This document shows positions 6,228 through 6,480 of a DNA stretch of 6,480 nucleotides, piece by piece. This DNA comes from Halorhodospira sp. (lineage in GTDB: Bacteria > Pseudomonadota > Gammaproteobacteria > Nitrococcales > Halorhodospiraceae), in contig SKYL01000226.1 of the NCBI GenBank assembly GCA_007127935.1, positions 1 through 6,480 on the forward strand. Reading direction: 5' to 3'. Numbering within the stretch: position 1 is the first letter of the stretch; each line of letters opens with the position of its first letter. The notes beneath the pieces were generated by a model. It was not told where the DNA came from, made no database searches, and saw nothing but the letters and a program-made list of their open reading frames with translations. Position numbers and translations under genes: made by a program.

Positions 6228-6480
6228 TCAATGGATCTGTTCCATGGTCTGGGCGTGGAGGTCGGCCCACTGAATCGCCTCCAGATAGACCGCCGTGACC
6301 TCCGCCCGAGGGAAATCGAGCGCTTCCAGTGTCTGCCAATCGCCCTCTTCCTGGGCGAGGGCGCAACGGAGGATGACGCCGTAGCGCCCTCGCCGGTGCA
6401 ACAGCGCCTCCACGATCTCCCTGGACAACGGCAACTGCCCCACGATCTCATGCAGCGGGGCGTCCAGGATGGCGTCCACC
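6228..6480 (-). CDS. C-terminal end of a probable EAL-HDOD (YuxH/CdgJ-like) signalling protein, truncated by the window
   Basis: The frame is open from the right edge to a TGA at 6230-6228 and encodes at least 83 residues, the end of a longer protein. The visible sequence starts around DAILDAPLHEIVGQLPLS, followed by REIVEALLHRRGRYGVILRC and then ALAQEEGDWQTLEAL. It ends with a helical YLEAIQWADLH segment. This order ('LLDrPleEilaeLPLseeIkeALL', then a small-residue turn, then 'AyErGdWe..' and 'YleAl.WA') is how I remember the C-terminal half of HDOD domains in EAL-HDOD proteins. The EAL part would lie off the right edge. Such proteins act in c-di-GMP or general stress signalling, often with degenerate EAL domains, so enzymatic activity cannot be claimed. 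The GTG at 6479 is internal. It converges with the HyuA-like gene across 43 bp. Confidence 0.68.
   Translation of the reverse strand, partial: VDAILDAPLHEIVGQLPLSREIVEALLHRRGRYGVILRCALAQEEGDWQTLEALDFPRAEVTAVYLEAIQWADLHAQTMEQIH

Noticed and set aside
6181..6231. TTGACC at 6181 and GGTCAA at 6226 as an inverted repeat (att-like site)
   Set aside because: Only six bases long, and both arms consist mainly of the two genes' stop codons. No integrase or other mobile gene is nearby.
4649..6451. A 600-codon open frame on the minus strand opposite the HyuA-like gene
   Set aside because: Its translation is rich in Arg, Pro and Gly with no domain I recognise. High GC leaves few stop codons in antisense frames, and the plus strand carries an intact conserved enzyme.

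Overview
The window is a very GC-rich stretch of bacterial chromosome, densely packed with ordinary genes. Spacing is tight, with 3-4 bp overlaps at three junctions. The order M16 peptidase, rsmD, coaD, with mutM nearby, matches what I recall of gammaproteobacteria such as Pseudomonas and relatives. High GC together with c-di-GMP genes fits a free-living gammaproteobacterium, perhaps Ectothiorhodospiraceae-like. The lineage is inference; nothing in the sequence fixes genus or species.

Left block (1-1720, + strand): the C-terminal part of an M16-family peptidase-like protein, then rsmD (16S rRNA m2G966 methyltransferase) starting at a TTG that overlaps the previous stop, then coaD (phosphopantetheine adenylyltransferase, coenzyme A synthesis). 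These look like one transcription unit. coaD runs tail-to-tail into a minus-strand membrane-anchored diguanylate cyclase (1717-2922), and the two stop codons overlap.

Middle and right block (2923-6184): a 77-bp divergent intergenic gap with a small AT-rich patch separates the cyclase from a rightward set. That set is a small single-pass membrane protein of unknown function, mutM (formamidopyrimidine-DNA glycosylase) and a hydantoinase/oxoprolinase subunit-A-like ATPase. mutM and the hydantoinase gene share an ATGA overlap. No subunit-B gene follows. After a 43-bp convergent gap, the minus strand carries the C-terminal end of what looks like an EAL-HDOD type signalling protein, which runs off the right edge.

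The genes cover basic housekeeping (ribosome modification, CoA, DNA repair), c-di-GMP signalling on the minus strand, and two less explained genes: the small membrane protein and the orphan HyuA-like enzyme. I found no mobile element, CRISPR array, tRNA, rRNA or clear novel system.
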